From assembly GCF_023284045.1 (NCBI RefSeq), contig NZ_JAKIKQ010000018.1, forward strand, positions 1-64,000: a stretch of DNA of 64,000 nucleotides, written 5' to 3'. The position numbers and the translations under genes were made by a program. This DNA comes from Shewanella kaireitica (GTDB taxonomy: Bacteria; Pseudomonadota; Gammaproteobacteria; Enterobacterales; Shewanellaceae). Positions 52,057 through 61,722 of this stretch are shown piece after piece; the stretch's first letter is position 1, and each line of letters opens with the position of its first letter. Under the pieces are notes generated by a model. It did no database searches. It was not told the DNA's origin and worked only from the letters and a program-made list of their open reading frames with translations.

Positions 52057-53994
52057 TTAGCACTTTTGACAAGCAGCTTGATTGCGACCGGCATTTTTTG
52101 CACTGTAAAGGGCATCATCTGCGCGGTTGATGAGTGTTGCTAACTGTAGATCTGATGCCTGTAGCGTTGAAACGCCAGCGCTAATCGTCAAAGAAAAGCC
52201 TGTTGGCAGCGCACTGTAATCTGCTTCTTTTACACTATTTACCAGTTGGGTCGCGATGCGCATTGCTGCTGTCAAACTTGTTGCGGGCAGTAATATTAGA
52301 AACTCTTCTCCCCCCGTTCTGCCAACTATTTGGTTATTTCTCATTAATGACTGTGCTGAGTTAGCAATATGCTGCAGTGCAATATCACCCGCTTCGTGAC
52401 CGAATGTATCATTAACAAGCTTAAAGTGATCGGCATCAAAGGTGATGACCGAGAATGGATGTTTGTTGTGGCGCGCATGCTCAAAAAAGCTTTGAGCTTT
52501 TTGGTATATGTGGCGTCGATTAGGAAGTTGAGTGAGATGATCCGTCATTGCTAAAACCGATAAAAATCTATTTTTTTGCGATTGTTTAAAGGTCAAAACG
52601 GCAAGGATTATCAAGATCATGCTGCCCATAACAATAATGATTAACTGCTGTAATTTATTAATTTCTAATATTTCAACTTCATGTTGCTTGAGCTTTTGAT
52701 TCTCGACAAGATGCTTGTTTTCCAGCTCTATTTGTTGAGAGTTAAATTGAGTTCTCATCGCAATGGTTTGCCCAGAAGTTCTTTGTCGGTTAAGTTGCTG
52801 GTGCACTTCAAGGTATCTCGTCAAGGAAGTGTACGCTTGCAAATAATCTTTTTGCTGGAAGAAGAGTTTGCTTTCGAGTTCCAGTAGTTGTTCAGTCCCG
52901 CGAAGATTACTGACTGAGTCGAAAGATTGGCGTGCAGCTTCTAGATTGATATGAGCTTCATCAAGCTGATTATTAACCAACAAAGCTTGTGCTCGGAAGA
53001 GTTTCATAAAGCTATAGGTTTGAAAATTATCAGGCTCAATAACCTCTTCTGCTTCATCAAGGTAGGCCATAGCTTGAGGAATATCTTGCATATGAATTAA
53101 TGCACTGGCCAAATTGACAGCAACTTCAGCGCGAACAACCAAATCACCTTGTGCTTCCCAATACTGGTAGGCTTGCATAAACCGGTTTAATGCTTCATCA
53201 AGGTGACCTAACTCTTCTTCGGTTATCCCTATCATGACTTGTATATAGTTAAAGCCGTCTAGATTACTGTCTTCAGTATGCTTTGCTTCAATTTGCAGGT
53301 AGTACTTGAGTGCATTTTTATAGTTACCCATCTGTCTGAATGCAGTGGCAATGCCAGCCAATAGATCTTCCGCTTCAAGTTGCCTATCTAATTTTACATA
53401 TAGGTCATGTGCGATGATAAGATCTTCTAGCGCTTGACTAAATAGCCCTTGATAACGCAGTAAACCGCCGCGAATCGAGCGGCCATCAGCAATGAGCAGT
53501 AATTCTTGGCGTTGAGTCGCTTCTTTGATTACCGCGCTATAGCCCGCTACTGCAGTATCAAAATCGCCTGAACGTTCGATATACCAGGACTTACAAAGCT
53601 CTAGGTCAAGCCTGTCTTGATGGTATTGGTCCATGAAAGGCTTGGCTAATGACTGGGTTGCAAAAGCTATCGCTTTCTCTGTCTCTCCCTCTTGAATGTC
53701 ATCAAATTGACGACACTGAAATCGAAGAAAACGTGCTTGCCGAGCGATATCATCAGTGGTCAGTAGCGACTCAATTTCAGCCATTGCCGTTTCGAACTCT
53801 TCGGCCGAGTCCATTTCTTCACTGTCTATATAAAGGAATAAACTATCAATTCTCAGTTGCTTAGCAGAGAGAACACTGGTTTCAGTATTAGCTTCACCGC
53901 CGATGGTCATTGGCTGTGTAGAAGCTTTGCATACGTTGAAAAACAAAAGAAAACATATGCATAGAGATAGGGTCAGAGTTCTTGTTATTGCCAT
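52057..53994 (-). CDS. TPR-repeat membrane diguanylate cyclase
   Basis: A 645-residue protein: signal peptide (LCICFLLFFNVCKA), a periplasmic domain of several TPR-like helical repeats (about 110-400), a TM segment (about 445-466), and a C-terminal GGDEF domain with active-site GGEEF (near 560) and VITFDADHFKLVNDTFGHEAGD. It should make cyclic-di-GMP in response to a periplasmic protein or peptide signal. No RxxD inhibitory site was identified by eye. It stands alone. Confidence 0.93.
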   Translation of the reverse strand: MAITRTLTLSLCICFLLFFNVCKASTQPMTIGGEANTETSVLSAKQLRIDSLFLYIDSEEMDSAEEFETAMAEIESLLTTDDIARQARFLRFQCRQFDDIQEGETEKAIAFATQSLAKPFMDQYHQDRLDLELCKSWYIERSGDFDTAVAGYSAVIKEATQRQELLLIADGRSIRGGLLRYQGLFSQALEDLIIAHDLYVKLDRQLEAEDLLAGIATAFRQMGNYKNALKYYLQIEAKHTEDSNLDGFNYIQVMIGITEEELGHLDEALNRFMQAYQYWEAQGDLVVRAEVAVNLASALIHMQDIPQAMAYLDEAEEVIEPDNFQTYSFMKLFRAQALLVNNQLDEAHINLEAARQSFDSVSNLRGTEQLLELESKLFFQQKDYLQAYTSLTRYLEVHQQLNRQRTSGQTIAMRTQFNSQQIELENKHLVENQKLKQHEVEILEINKLQQLIIIVMGSMILIILAVLTFKQSQKNRFLSVLAMTDHLTQLPNRRHIYQKAQSFFEHARHNKHPFSVITFDADHFKLVNDTFGHEAGDIALQHIANSAQSLMRNNQIVGRTGGEEFLILLPATSLTAAMRIATQLVNSVKEADYSALPTGFSLTISAGVSTLQASDLQLATLINRADDALYSAKNAGRNQAACQKC

Positions 53995-54286
53995 ATGGCT
54001 AATTTCCCCTAAAGCACTGGCGTTAATGGGAATATTGTATCCTATACTTCACTAGTTAAACTTGCCGTATGTCATACCAGTGTCAGCATTTCATTCTAAA
54101 AATGACTTATTTTGCTTTTATTGGTGGGGATCTGTATAACAACGGGCTTGCTGATGTGGCAATTGAAACTGAGTTTGATATGCCGTTGTAATGTTGATGC
54201 TAACGATGCAAAGAAGCTGTACTAACGATAACGTGCCGCTAGCTTTATATTGAAGCCGCATCATAAATTGTAATTGAGAGTAGAAA

Positions 54287-54724
54287 ATGACTGAAATTAA
54301 CGCTGAATATCGAGCGCGCGCCGAACTGGTGGCATTGAATGTATGTAATACCGTTATGCCAATGGATCAGATCCCTGAAAACTTGCTCGAAGCCTATGCA
54401 AACCTTTGTAATGAACTGATTGAAGATACCGATCTTAAATTCAATAGTGGTTGGGATGCACTGCCTGCTAGCGCTAAAGCGCTACTTCCGAAGGAAGATT
54501 TTCATGGTTTTTATATTGCCAATGCTTGGTTTCAGTTAAGTCGAGTAGCGCAAGATATTGCAGAAATGGCTGATACCGATGATGAAATTGCCGAAAAAGA
54601 GTATAACGGCATATTTACTCGTCTGTCTGATGCATCATTAAAAGAGAGTGTACGAAAACTAAAGAAATCGCGCACTGACCGTTCAATGCTTAATAGCATT
54701 AAAGCGGTTATTGAAGGTAAGTAA
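54287..54724 (+). CDS. DUF3069-like protein
   Basis: A 145-residue acidic helical protein resembling DUF3069, found in Shewanella and Vibrio. Features: DQIPENLLEAYANLCNELIEDT and LPKEDFHGFYIANAWFQLSRVAQDI. No signal or TM. Function unknown. It is convergent with the Hint-deaminase gene. Confidence 0.75.
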   Translation: MTEINAEYRARAELVALNVCNTVMPMDQIPENLLEAYANLCNELIEDTDLKFNSGWDALPASAKALLPKEDFHGFYIANAWFQLSRVAQDIAEMADTDDEIAEKEYNGIFTRLSDASLKESVRKLKKSRTDRSMLNSIKAVIEGK

Positions 54725-54768
54725 ACACTTCTAGCAAAATGTTTTCAGCTGTAATCTATTAAATAAAT

Positions 54769-54802
54769 ATAAGGGGTTATGCGCAAGCATAACCTTTTTT
54801 AA
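54769..54802 (+). terminator. Terminator after the DUF3069-like gene
   Basis: Stem AAGGGGTTATGC/GCATAACCTTTT-type pairing (AGGGGTTATGC with GCATAACCTTT) around GCAA, then a T6 run. Confidence 0.85.
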
Positions 54803-54820
54803 TGCTTAGGTTAAAGAGTG

Positions 54821-55516
54821 CTAATCAGCTTTGGGAGAGGGGAGATGGTCTCGGTGACTCTTAATGATATCGCTGGCTCCAAGTGAGCCATCATTTAATG
54901 CGCAGCCGTAGTTCTCTCGACAATGCTGACAGGGGCTCATAGTATTCACGAAACGACCTTTCTTAGTGTACTTCCTTATGTAGGCATGAGATATCTCGAC
55001 ATTACCTTGGTGCAATGTAATGTTATCGCCAAGTTTTAAACGTAGATTGCTCACCGCTGCATCTTCGGCGCACATTAAGTCATTGGCACGCCCCCATGCT
55101 ATGACATCTTCGCTAGATTCATTTGCTATATATCGTGCTGCTGCCCACGGACCGCTGTGGTTACCTGTGGGTTTGCCATCAGCAAAGTGAGAAGGCTTAT
55201 CTGCTAACTGGTATGCCACTCGTTCAAGTTCGTTACTGGGTAATGTGTCGGTATATACCGCGCCAAGTGACTGACTTTGTTCAGATTTGAAATAGTGATG
55301 ATTGTGGCTGACCATTAAGTCGCGGCATTGGTATTGGCCTTCTACAACCTTGATATTGGTAATTTCGGCCATACTGCCATTTTTGGCCAATATCCTAGAG
55401 CCAATTTTAAGTTCTTTGGCTTTTGTCCAGCTTTGGGTACTGAGAAAAAATGTGTGCTCGGCGTTTACAAACATTAAGGTGGTTATCTCACCAATTGAAT
55501 ATTCAATCTCAATCAT
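54821..55516 (-). CDS. Orphan Hint-domain plus deaminase-like toxin module
   Basis: A 231-residue protein without signal peptide. Residues ~1-85 look like the C-terminal half of a pretoxin Hint domain (VNAEHTFFLSTQSWTKAKEL..., then LMVSHNHHYF). The C-terminal part carries the two zinc motifs of the nucleic-acid deaminase superfamily: MCAEDAAV (CAE) and SPCQHC (PCxxC). Such Hint-deaminase tails end polymorphic toxins; the large N-terminal secretion and repeat part is missing, with an in-frame TAA just upstream of the ATG. It could be a toxin-tail relic or a stand-alone cassette. No obvious immunity gene follows on the same strand. Confidence 0.68.
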   Translation of the reverse strand: MIEIEYSIGEITTLMFVNAEHTFFLSTQSWTKAKELKIGSRILAKNGSMAEITNIKVVEGQYQCRDLMVSHNHHYFKSEQSQSLGAVYTDTLPSNELERVAYQLADKPSHFADGKPTGNHSGPWAAARYIANESSEDVIAWGRANDLMCAEDAAVSNLRLKLGDNITLHQGNVEISHAYIRKYTKKGRFVNTMSPCQHCRENYGCALNDGSLGASDIIKSHRDHLPSPKAD

Positions 55517-55755
55517 ATCTAGAGCTGGTTTCCTAATCTTTGTTTAGTAGGTTGAGCTAGTTTTTGTTTGCTAAGTATAACGTCTGTAGCTGCCGCAATA
55601 TAGCTTGGCGGGAGATCTAGGAGGAGTCAGTTTACAAGTGACTGATTAGTTTCTTACGAACGTTCGAGTAGTAAACGTCTTTGGCATTCCCTACTCATAA
55701 TTTATCAAACCAGCATATGAGCAGGTTGAATTTAATGCTTGTTTCTGAATAACCA

Positions 55756-55788
55756 GCCTCATTTTCTTAACTGGACTGAAAATGAGGC
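55756..55788 (-). other. Long inverted repeat upstream of the deaminase gene
   Basis: Perfect 11-bp arms GCCTCATTTTC/GAAAATGAGGC separated by 11 bp, 27 bp after the lipoprotein stop. No U tract follows on the minus strand. It may be a weak terminator or mRNA 3' end. Confidence 0.5.
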
Positions 55789-55814
55789 CGGCAGCTATTT
55801 TACTTTTAGTTACT

Positions 55815-56507
55815 TCAAAGTGTTGTTGATGTATCCGCTATTTTAGTTTGGCTCTTTTGTTGAATTTGAGCCTTTAGTGCAGGATCTGAAAGTAGCTGTA
55901 ATAGCTGATCATGGTAAGCGCGAAGAATGTTGTTTTGTGGGGACTCACTTCCTTGCTCTTCGATGACATCTCTTTCTTGAGTGGTTTTCTGATAGGTTAA
56001 ACCAGCTTCTTTATCAAATAAATAAGTATCAACATGAGTATCAAAATTGAATGAAGATACCCAGTTTAAGTTGATGCTAAAAAACCATTCTTGTAAGTTG
56101 AGCACTAAAAGCTGTTGTGATTCTTGCTCTGTAAGGGTGTAGCTCGCAATAGTTTCAGTAGGCACGGTTTTAAAATCTACTGGAGTAACCTGCCAACCTT
56201 TTTCTGTTAGGCCTTTCACAATTCTTTTTTGCAACCACTGAGTTAAAGTTAACTCTTTATCACCTTTATCCGTTGCTAGTATTTGCTCAACACTCCAGTC
56301 TACAGGGATCCCAAACGTTGCATGTGCACGACCAACAAAGGTTTCTGGTTTACCTTCTTTAACCTTTTTTCGGTTATCGATCACGCTAATTAGAATAGGT
56401 TGCTCGTTTTTATATTCTGGCGAGGGGGTCTGTTCGTGTAACGGAATTGGTGAAACACACCCTGTTAAAATGAATATGGCAAATGCCATTGCTAAACTTT
56501 TGTACAT
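55815..56507 (-). CDS. Putative lipoprotein of unknown function
   Basis: A 230-residue lipoprotein; the lipobox ends FILTGC (Cys17). The mature part has PILISVIDNRKKVKEGKPETFVG and WLQKRIVKGLTEKGWQV, a pattern seen in YajG-like or flagellar-assembly-type lipoproteins, but no firm family. Position +2 after Cys is Val, favouring the outer membrane. Single gene. Confidence 0.75.
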   Translation of the reverse strand: MYKSLAMAFAIFILTGCVSPIPLHEQTPSPEYKNEQPILISVIDNRKKVKEGKPETFVGRAHATFGIPVDWSVEQILATDKGDKELTLTQWLQKRIVKGLTEKGWQVTPVDFKTVPTETIASYTLTEQESQQLLVLNLQEWFFSINLNWVSSFNFDTHVDTYLFDKEAGLTYQKTTQERDVIEEQGSESPQNNILRAYHDQLLQLLSDPALKAQIQQKSQTKIADTSTTL

Positions 56508-56748
56508 AGTAAGTCCTTTTTATTTGTAATTAGTTTATTCAAGCCGCAGAGATTATATATATAAACAGATATTTATCAATTGCTTGTGTAAGAAGGTTTT
56601 TTCCAATTACTACTGTTGATTATAAAGGTCTGCAATCGGGAGGCTTAAATGTATCTAGTTAAATCCATTTGCGTAAATAGCGATGAGAGTAGCAGCTTAA
56701 AGGGGGCAAGCCATATAGTTGGTGCACTTATAATTACTATGTATTAGT

Positions 56749-56779
56749 AAAAAAGCAGCCTGGTAAGGCTGCTTTTCTT
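56749..56779 (-). terminator. Terminator after maeA
   Basis: Stem AAAAGCAGCC/GGCTGCTTTT with a TGGTAA loop; the A run at 56748-56754 gives a T run on the minus strand. Confidence 0.85.
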
Positions 56780-56804
56780 GTATTTTTAGCTTGTAGGTTA
56801 CGAC

Positions 56805-58493
56805 TTAGAATGAAGTTCGCTTATAACGTCGATATTCAGCGGTCCAGAAGTTATCTTCAATAGCTTGAGTTAATAACTCATCGCTAGTTGGCAGGGCGTG
56901 TCCTTCATCGATGGCGACTTTAGCAACGGCAAAAGCGATATGCTTACTAACCTTATGAATATCTTCCAGCTGTGGTAGTAATGAACCTTCACCATCAATA
57001 GATAATGGCGAGCATTCAGCTAACGCACGACTTGATGCCATCAGCATTGCATCACTGACTCGCTCAGCACCAGCGGCTAGGACTCCAAGACCTATGCCTG
57101 GGAAAATATAACTATTGTTGCACTGGGCGATCTCATAGGTAACATCGTCCAGCACGACTGGCTCGAACGGGCTACCTGTTGCTACTAATGCTTGGCCTTT
57201 AGTCCAGTGTAGAATATCTTTTGGCGTCGCTTCTACGCGGCTTGTCGGGTTTGATAGTGGGAATACAATTGGGCGTTCACAGTGGCTGTGCATCGCTTTA
57301 ATGATCTCTTCGCTAAATAGACCTGGTGCGCCAGACACACCAATCAATACCGTTGGCTTGGCATTGTTAACCACATCCAGTAGAGAGATATTTTCGCTGA
57401 AATTGTCCCAATTTGTTATGTCGTCACAATTTTGCGCTAATTTTTGCTGGAACGGGAGTAGGTTTGGCATATTCGATTGCAACATACCCCAGCGGTCAAC
57501 CATAAACACTTGTTTACGCGCTTGGGATTCTGCTATGCCTTCCGACACCATCTGCGCTACGATAGCTTCAGCAATACCGCAACCCGCAGAGCCCGCACCT
57601 AAAAAGGTGATGCGCTGTTGACACAGTTGTGTGCCTGCAGCCTTACATGCTGCCAGAAGTGAGCCTACAGTGACAGCAGCTGTGCCTTGGATATCGTCAT
57701 TAAAGCAGCAATATTGGTCTTTATAACGCTCAAGTAATGGCATGGCATTCTTTTGGGCGAAGTCTTCAAACTGAATAAGGGCATCAGGCCAGCGGCGATG
57801 AACCGCTTGCATAAAGGCTTCGACAAATTCGGTGTACTCTTCACCGCCGATGCGCTGATTACGCCAGCCCATGTACATAGGGTCTTCAAGTAGGTGTGGA
57901 TTGTCGGTACCGACATCGAGAGTAATGGGCAGGGTATATGCGGGACTAATACCACCACAACTGGTGTAAAGTGAAAGCTTACCAATTGGGATCCCCATGC
58001 CGCCAATACCTTGATCACCAAGACCAAGAATACGTTCACCGTCGGTTACTACGATGATTTTAACTTTCTGGCGAGTAGAGTTATTAAGAATATCATCGAT
58101 GCGGTCTTTATTCGGGTACGAGATGAATAAGCCACGGTTGCGGCGGTAATCTTTTGAAAAACGCTCACAAGCCATTCCCACTGTTGGAGTATAGATGATA
58201 GGCATCATCTCGGTAATGTGGTTTTGCACTAAACGGTAGTAGAGCGTTTCATTAGTATCTTGAATATTTCTAAGGTAGATATGTTTATCTAGATCATTAG
58301 TAAAATTCTTATACTGGTCATAAGCACGTGATGCTTGCTCTTCGATGGTTTCAATCACATGGGGCAACAAGCCTTCAAGGTTGAAAAAAATACGTTCTTC
58401 GTCGGTAAAAGCACTGCCTTTGTTAATCAACGGTGCTTCAAGGATGGCAGGACCGGCAAAAGGAAGATAGAGCGGGCGTTTGTTATCGTCCAT
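56805..58493 (-). CDS. maeA: NAD-dependent malic enzyme
   Basis: Oxidatively decarboxylates malate to pyruvate. From ATG 58493 it has 562 residues (E. coli MaeA 565); AAAGG lies 6 bp upstream. It shows YTPTVGMACE, VVTDGERILGLGDQG, the divalent-metal segment FEDFAQKNA, FNDDIQGTAAVT and the dinucleotide motif FLGAGSAGCGIAEAI. An in-frame start at 58541 would add 16 residues. Confidence 0.96.
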   Translation of the reverse strand: MDDNKRPLYLPFAGPAILEAPLINKGSAFTDEERIFFNLEGLLPHVIETIEEQASRAYDQYKNFTNDLDKHIYLRNIQDTNETLYYRLVQNHITEMMPIIYTPTVGMACERFSKDYRRNRGLFISYPNKDRIDDILNNSTRQKVKIIVVTDGERILGLGDQGIGGMGIPIGKLSLYTSCGGISPAYTLPITLDVGTDNPHLLEDPMYMGWRNQRIGGEEYTEFVEAFMQAVHRRWPDALIQFEDFAQKNAMPLLERYKDQYCCFNDDIQGTAAVTVGSLLAACKAAGTQLCQQRITFLGAGSAGCGIAEAIVAQMVSEGIAESQARKQVFMVDRWGMLQSNMPNLLPFQQKLAQNCDDITNWDNFSENISLLDVVNNAKPTVLIGVSGAPGLFSEEIIKAMHSHCERPIVFPLSNPTSRVEATPKDILHWTKGQALVATGSPFEPVVLDDVTYEIAQCNNSYIFPGIGLGVLAAGAERVSDAMLMASSRALAECSPLSIDGEGSLLPQLEDIHKVSKHIAFAVAKVAIDEGHALPTSDELLTQAIEDNFWTAEYRRYKRTSF

Positions 58494-58647
58494 TAGAAAC
58501 CTTTTCTCTGTTTTTGTTAGTGTTGTGGGGGGCTGTGACATTAATCATCGAAGACTAACACAAAGTGTGATCATTGTTGTGTTTTGTCGGCGGATAAATT
58601 GATTTTTTTAATGGCCAGGTTGTTTTAAACGCTGTGAGATTCAGACA

Positions 58648-58677
58648 TAAAAAAGCACAGCAATTGCTGCGCTTTAA
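58648..58677 (-). terminator. Terminator after the DUF1456 gene
   Basis: Stem AAAGCACAGCA/TGCTGCGCTTT with one mismatch, preceded on the plus strand by an A run that becomes a T run on the minus strand. It lies about 25 bp after the DUF1456 stop. Confidence 0.7.
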
Positions 58678-58701
58678 TCTGAAGCTAAAATAAGCGAGCG
58701 C

Positions 58702-59166
58702 TTACTTTGGACGATGTTTAAGAGAAAGTCCCATCAAGAAGTTACGTAACACTTGATCGCCACAAGGCTTATAATGTTTGTGACCTGGCTTTCTAAATAA
58801 AGCGCCCAGTTCCGATTTAGACATATTAAATTCGGCGAGGGTCAATGCTTCAAGAATGTCGTCTTCACGTAACTCAAAAGCAACTCTTAACTTTTTGAAA
58901 ATAAGGTTGTTGGTTAGCTGTGAAAGTGGCTCTGGTACTTCTGCACCAGGCTTGAGTCCGCGCTTGTAGATCACGAAGCCATCAAGGAACATACACATGG
59001 TTTTGTCGTTACAAGGCTGGTAGCCCTCTTCTGACTCTTTTTTTAACATGTCTATCATCTGTTCTTGGGTAACTTCATGCTTAGCCTTAGCAAAAATACG
59101 GATCATTTTTGCGTTGCTTAAGTCAAGAATGTAGCGAACTTTACGTAAAATATCGTTGTTAATCAT
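58702..59166 (-). CDS. DUF1456 family protein (YehS-like)
   Basis: A 154-residue protein with two copies of the DUF1456 unit: INNDILRKVRYILDLSN... and NLIFKKLRVAFELREDD, each followed by a short helix and a conserved C(N/G)D (PCNDKTMCMFLDGFV and PCGDQVLRNFLMGL). Function unknown; related to E. coli YehS. Single gene with its own terminator. Confidence 0.9.
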   Translation of the reverse strand: MINNDILRKVRYILDLSNAKMIRIFAKAKHEVTQEQMIDMLKKESEEGYQPCNDKTMCMFLDGFVIYKRGLKPGAEVPEPLSQLTNNLIFKKLRVAFELREDDILEALTLAEFNMSKSELGALFRKPGHKHYKPCGDQVLRNFLMGLSLKHRPK

Positions 59167-59243
59167 ATATGTGCTTTCTTTAATCTATTTGACCACGCGG
59201 CTGCGTAGTCATCGCGGGGTATTATAGCAGAAATGCTCGGCGT

Positions 59244-60392
59244 TTACTTTGCCGCAATCAGAGTCGCTGTGATAGCCTCTTTACCTGCTTGGTATAACTT
59301 GGCGACGGGTCTGTCTTCCAGTATCACCAATTTACTTCGAATGCTCTCACGTAGCTTGTCATGTAAGCCAAATGTGCGCTGAGTATCGTGGAGATCCCAT
59401 GAAGTATTTTCCAAAATAACCACATTAACGTTCGACTGTGGATAGTAAAGAGCCAAACTGACATACCCCGGAAGATACCCACTATGGCTATACTCGGTAA
59501 TACCGTTATATTCATCTAGTTGAGTGCCATAACCATATCCAATCTCTCCCCAACGATGAGTGCGTATGCTGTAGCTGGTGGTCATAGCCTTCAAACTTTT
59601 TTCACTGATTAACTGCCCTGAAAAAAGTGCATATTGAAAATGGCTGTATGCATCTGCAGATGCCATCATACCGCCTGCAGGGATTAAACTAGAGGTGATT
59701 TCAACATCTGCATCTGCGTAGCTGGATAATGTATTGTCATCTTGCTGATGTATCGTTTCAGCTCTACCAAGCAATAGCTGTGAGTAATGCTTTTTAATCG
59801 TCGATGTTTTGCCCTGTTGAGCAGTGAGACCACCTAAAGCTGCTTGCTCATTCAGGGCATTTATCTGCGCTGAGATTGGTTGTTGATACACATTTTCAAG
59901 TATTTGCCCAAGTAACGTGTAACCGTAGTTTGAGTATTTAAACTGGCTGCCCGGTTCAAATAGTGGTGGCTTGCCAGAAGCCATCAGTCCAGATGTGTTA
60001 CTGAGCAGTTGTGAGATAGTGACACTGTCTGGAATCGTTGCGTTTTTGCCTTGTGATGAGCGCAAATAGCGATTGGCAGAACTTGTTAATTCGAGCTTGC
60101 CGTCATCGACAGCTTTTAGCACTAACGTCGCTGTTACTTGTTTAGAAAGCGAGGCGATAATAAAACTAGAACGCAGTTTTACATCATCACCAGAGATATA
60201 GGTAAATAACGGTTCATCATTGCGCTTAACCATAATGATACCGTTAAAAGGGCGTTCATTCTGGGCGATAATAGTAGGAAGTTGGCTGGCAATATCGCTG
60301 TTAGCAATGAGGTTCGCACTGGCTTTATTCGCTGCCCATAACAACAGCGTGAGCACTAAAATGCTGAGTAGAGTTTTTGTTAGAAATTGCAT
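59244..60392 (-). CDS. Class C beta-lactamase-fold serine hydrolase
   Basis: A 382-residue exported serine hydrolase. The signal peptide is about residues 1-26; SLSK at 81-84 (Ser81 nucleophile, Lys84); YSN at 153-155; HSG in YSHSGYLPG replaces the KTG box. Such proteins are esterases, D-aminopeptidases or carboxypeptidases more often than true beta-lactamases. It lies 18 bp after the Nramp-like gene, so co-transcription is likely. Confidence 0.85.
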   Translation of the reverse strand: MQFLTKTLLSILVLTLLLWAANKASANLIANSDIASQLPTIIAQNERPFNGIIMVKRNDEPLFTYISGDDVKLRSSFIIASLSKQVTATLVLKAVDDGKLELTSSANRYLRSSQGKNATIPDSVTISQLLSNTSGLMASGKPPLFEPGSQFKYSNYGYTLLGQILENVYQQPISAQINALNEQAALGGLTAQQGKTSTIKKHYSQLLLGRAETIHQQDDNTLSSYADADVEITSSLIPAGGMMASADAYSHFQYALFSGQLISEKSLKAMTTSYSIRTHRWGEIGYGYGTQLDEYNGITEYSHSGYLPGYVSLALYYPQSNVNVVILENTSWDLHDTQRTFGLHDKLRESIRSKLVILEDRPVAKLYQAGKEAITATLIAAK

Positions 60393-60410
60393 TAGGAGTA
60401 GGGCGTTCCG

Positions 60411-61676
60411 TTATTTAGTCAGCATCCAATAAATGAATAAAACAGCAAAACTTACTAAGTAAGTTAAACCGACCAGAGAGAGTATTCTCATTTTTGCACC
60501 ATAGCGATCTTCAACAGGAATTGCTGTGCTGATCATCAACTTATAGTTAAGCCAAGCAAAAATCACAGTGGTCATAAAGGCGAGGATCATAACAAACTCA
60601 AGCAGAGGAAGCAGTGCACCCTTGAAAAATAAAATGATAGCGAGTCCACATAGACTCATTAAACACATCACCACATTGAGTCTTTTGTCACTGGGGCGCC
60701 CATCCTTTAATAACTGCCAGCCCATGTTTAGTGTACGGCTATAACCGTCTATTACGGTCACAGTGGTGCTAAAGATACATAGAAACGCCACCATTCCTAT
60801 TAAGTAGCGGCTCTCACTGCCCATGACTTTGCTATAAAGACTGATCAATTGCTGAGAAAACTGCACCCCAGATGCTGAGAATGTTTCGCCGCTACCGTGC
60901 ATAACAAGCGTACCGAGTGCTAAGAACACCACTGCAAGCAGAGCTGTGACGATATAACCAAAGTTAAAGTCGAGAATGGCTTGCTGTTTACTGACTTGTT
61001 GGCTTTTTTTCTTTTCAAGTAACCAAAGTGAATTCCAGGCACTGACTTCGATGGGGGCTGGCATCCAACCCATCATTGCAACCAAAAAGCCAATGTAGGC
61101 CCACTGCCAAGGTGAGGTCGATACAAAACCGGGTTGCACAATGGACGGAGCGTTAAACGCCAAAGCAACCGCGATTAACGTGGTTAAGGTTAAAGCCAGC
61201 ATGATGACCTTTGTCATTTTATCGAGCAGTGCATAGTGGCCAAAAATAAGGATGGTTAAACTTGATAGCAGTACCAGTAGTGCTAATAGATCAATGGACA
61301 ACGGCACAAATTGAGTCAACATCGCCGCGGTCAACATGGCGACACCTGCCGTACTCGCTATCGCTGCGATGACATTGAGACAGGTAAACAGTAATAAATA
61401 ATTTCGCCCTTGCTTTAAGTAACCTTCGAGGAGGCTCTCACCAGTCGCTGCCGTATAGCGAGCACCCGCGGCAAAGAAGGGGTACTTTAGTATATTGACC
61501 GCCAGAATGACCCAAGCCAGTTGCCAGCCAAATTCAGCACCAGCACGAGTCGATGCGACTAAGTGAGAAGCGCCAATCGCGGCGGCCGCCATTAATATTC
61601 CCGGCCCCATAGCTCCTAATAGTGCACCTAATTGAAAAGAGGGTTTGGTTAGAGACTGAGTATTACTGTTGCTCAT
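60411..61676 (-). CDS. Divergent Nramp-family transporter
   Basis: A 421-residue membrane protein with about 11 TM segments of the Nramp/LeuT type. TM1 begins GPGILMAAAAIGASHLVAS, where canonical Nramp has the metal-binding DPGN; TM6 has GWMPAPIEVSAWNS, keeping Met-Pro but losing the usual MPH. Loss of the Asp and Asn metal ligands suggests a changed substrate. It lies between the PH-domain gene and the serine hydrolase on one strand. Confidence 0.8.
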   Translation of the reverse strand: MSNSNTQSLTKPSFQLGALLGAMGPGILMAAAAIGASHLVASTRAGAEFGWQLAWVILAVNILKYPFFAAGARYTAATGESLLEGYLKQGRNYLLLFTCLNVIAAIASTAGVAMLTAAMLTQFVPLSIDLLALLVLLSSLTILIFGHYALLDKMTKVIMLALTLTTLIAVALAFNAPSIVQPGFVSTSPWQWAYIGFLVAMMGWMPAPIEVSAWNSLWLLEKKKSQQVSKQQAILDFNFGYIVTALLAVVFLALGTLVMHGSGETFSASGVQFSQQLISLYSKVMGSESRYLIGMVAFLCIFSTTVTVIDGYSRTLNMGWQLLKDGRPSDKRLNVVMCLMSLCGLAIILFFKGALLPLLEFVMILAFMTTVIFAWLNYKLMISTAIPVEDRYGAKMRILSLVGLTYLVSFAVLFIYWMLTK

Positions 61677-61722
61677 GGTTTAAATTCTGTCTTATTGATT
61701 AAAGGAAGTGCCATCTCAAAGG

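Noticed and set aside
54287..54724. DUF3069-like gene as immunity gene of the Hint-deaminase
   Set aside because: It is convergent, has its own terminator and belongs to a family also found without such toxins; immunity genes normally follow the toxin on the same strand.
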